Shown: positions 62,701 to 64,000 of the stretch, in pieces
Numbering within the stretch: position 1 is the first letter of the stretch
Layout: each line of letters opens with the position of its first letter
Source of the DNA: Aurelia coerulea
Lineage: Eukaryota > Cnidaria > Scyphozoa > Semaeostomeae > Ulmaridae
Direction of reading: 5' to 3'
Length of the DNA stretch: 64,000 nucleotides
NCBI GenBank assembly: GCA_039566865.1
Contig: CM076948.1
Span: 24,811,001-24,875,000, forward strand
Translations under genes and position numbers: made by a program
Notes under the pieces: generated by a model
Database searches by the model: none
Told to the model about the DNA's origin: nothing
What the model saw: only the letters and a program-made list of their open reading frames with translations

Positions 62701-64000
62701 ATAGTAAACTTTCAAGAGAAAATGAAGTCAGAACACATTCTATTGTTGAAATCTTATGAATTTATAATGTATAGATGGAATATGAAACTTGGTTTGATTC
62801 AATTCACTCAAAACATAGTATATTTTTTGAAACATTTGAAACCTCATCAGGTTAATGAGGTTCAAATGATAGTAAACTTTCAAGAGAAAATGAAGTCAGA
62901 ACACATTCTATTGTTGAAATCTTATAAATTTATAATGTATAGATGGAATATGAAACTTGGTTTGATTCAATTCACTCAAAACATAGTATATTTTTTGAAA
63001 CATTTGAAACCTCATCAGGTTAATGAGGTTCAAATGATAGTAAACTTTCAAGAGAAAATGAAGTCAGAACACATTCTATTGTTGAAATCTTATAAATTTA
63101 TAATGTATAGATGGAATATGAAACTTGGTTTGATTCAATTCACTCAAAACATAGTATATTTTTTGAAACATTTGAAACCTCATCAGGTTAATGAGGTTCA
63201 AATGATAGTAAACTTTCAAGAGAAAATGAAGTCAGAACACATTCTATTGTTGAAATCTTATAAATTTAGAATGTATAGATGGAATATGAAACTTGGTTTG
63301 ATTCAATTCACTCAAAACATAGTATATTTTTTGAAACATTTGAAACCTCATCAGGTTAATGAGGTTCAAATGATAGTAAACTTTCAAGAGAAAATGAAGT
63401 CAGAACACATTCTATTGTTGAAATCTTATAAATTTATAATGTATAGATGGAATATGAAACTTGGTTTGATTCAATTCACTCAAAACATAGTATATTTTTT
63501 GAAACATTTGAAACCTCATCAGGTTAATGAGGTTCAAATGATAGTAAACTTGTCAAGAGAAAATAGAGTCAGAACACATTCTATTGTTGAAATCTTATGA
63601 ATTTATAATGTATAGATGGAATATGAAACTTGGTTTGATTCAATTCACTCAAAACATAATATTTGAAACCTCATCAGGTTAATGAGGTTCAAATGATAGT
63701 AAACTTTCAAGAGAAAATGAAGTCAGAACACATTCTATTGTTGAAATCTTATAAATGTAGAATGTATAGATGGAATATGAAACTTGGTTTGATTCAATTC
63801 ACTCAAAACATAGTATATTTTTTGAAAAATTTGAAACCTCATCAGGTTAATGAGGTTCAAATGATAGTAAACTTTCAAGAGCAAATGAAGTAAAAACACA
63901 GTCTATGGTTGAAATCTTATGAATTTATAATGTATAGATGGAATATGAAACTTGGTTTGATTCAATTCACTCAAAAAATAGTATATTTTTTGAAACATTT
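34900..64000 (+). repeat. Long-range duplication inside the satellite, spacing about 20.3 kb
   Basis: Variant landmarks of about 34.9-43.7 kb recur at 55.2-64.0 kb: GAGTTTTAAATG at 36166 and 56491, frame starts 37084/57418, 38344/58680, 39545/59881, 41734/62050. The offset is 20,325-20,336 bp and drops to 20,316 after a 20-bp deletion at 60196. About 121 monomers; the second copy continues past the window. Confidence 0.85.
48100..52000 (+). repeat. Twelve-monomer higher-order repeat (about 2,018 bp) in the core
   Basis: Private variants pair at offsets of 2,017-2,020 bp: AAATGAGTCAG at 48114 with AAATGAGAGTCAG at 50134, TTAGAATG at 48491/50511, AAATGTATAATG at 48824/50844, TCAGAAAAC at 48962/50981, TATATTATTTG at 49894/51911. 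12 x 168 = 2,016, the rest being 1-bp indels. Confidence 0.75.

Larger units (their letters stand above)
32481..64000 (+). repeat. 168-bp satellite array (about 187 forward monomers, open to the right)
   Basis: Every monomer carries GTTTGATTCAATTCACTCAA, then a T6 tract, then CCTCATCAGGTTAATGAGG; successive copies are 168 bp apart. Consensus is about 26% GC by hand count and contains no CpG. Monomers are near-identical in the core (differences of one to a few bases). Recurrent variants define subfamilies: type A with AAATTTATAATGTATAGATGG and type B with GAATTTATAGCAAATAGATG. Length variants include 169-bp units (extra G in AAACTTGTCAAG), short units near 33448, 36625, 43345 and 63658, and a 20-bp deletion at 60196. 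One forward frame is open for 56 codons per unit; longest runs are 41734-43284 and 62050-63600 (516 codons each). No promoter, splice signals or flanking unique coding sequence is associated. Confidence 0.97.

Noticed and set aside
32481..64000. Regular repeats resembling a CRISPR array or a bacterial repeat protein
   Set aside because: There are no unique spacers; the entire 168-bp unit repeats, the surrounding genes have spliceosomal introns, and stops and frameshifts are spread through the units.

Overview
Eukaryotic (metazoan) genomic DNA, AT-rich, with intron-containing genes, GT-AG splice sites and many non-LTR retrotransposon and MITE fragments. Reverse-transcriptase tails of the kind common in cnidarian genomes and a vertebrate-like MAF1 and tyrosine aminotransferase suggest an early-branching animal, most plausibly a cnidarian. 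That placement is inference. No bacterial, phage or CRISPR content was seen.

Layout. (1) 23-6385, minus strand: a MAF1-type RNA polymerase III repressor assembled from five exons (259 aa). (2) 6386-12947: intergenic DNA with two unidentified open frames, several inverted-repeat (foldback/MITE) elements, a 125-bp minisatellite and a perfect 19-bp hairpin. (3) 12948-28460, minus strand: a complete tyrosine aminotransferase (TAT) in twelve coding exons (431 aa), with a probable extra 5' noncoding exon ending at 31168. Its introns hold four of the five copies of a MULE-like foldback family with 9-bp target duplications, a second copy of a TIR element with 8-bp target duplications, two LINE tails and further MITEs. 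(4) About 31.2-32.2 kb: short 5' flank of TAT. (5) 32165-64000 (half the window, running off the right edge): one satellite array with a 168-bp monomer (about 26% GC by hand count, 56 codons long). It starts with inverted, diverged monomers, then diverged forward monomers, then a homogenised core with higher-order periods of about 3.18 kb, 2.02 kb and 20.3 kb.

The two genes have no obvious functional link: MAF1 restrains Pol III transcription in the nucleus and TAT starts cytosolic tyrosine breakdown. The most notable part is the satellite. One frame of the monomer stays open, giving ORFs up to 516 codons, but monomers with in-frame stops and frame-shifting indels have themselves been amplified, which argues against a protein. 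Each monomer carries a short palindrome, and in two diverged monomers both arms changed together so pairing is kept.
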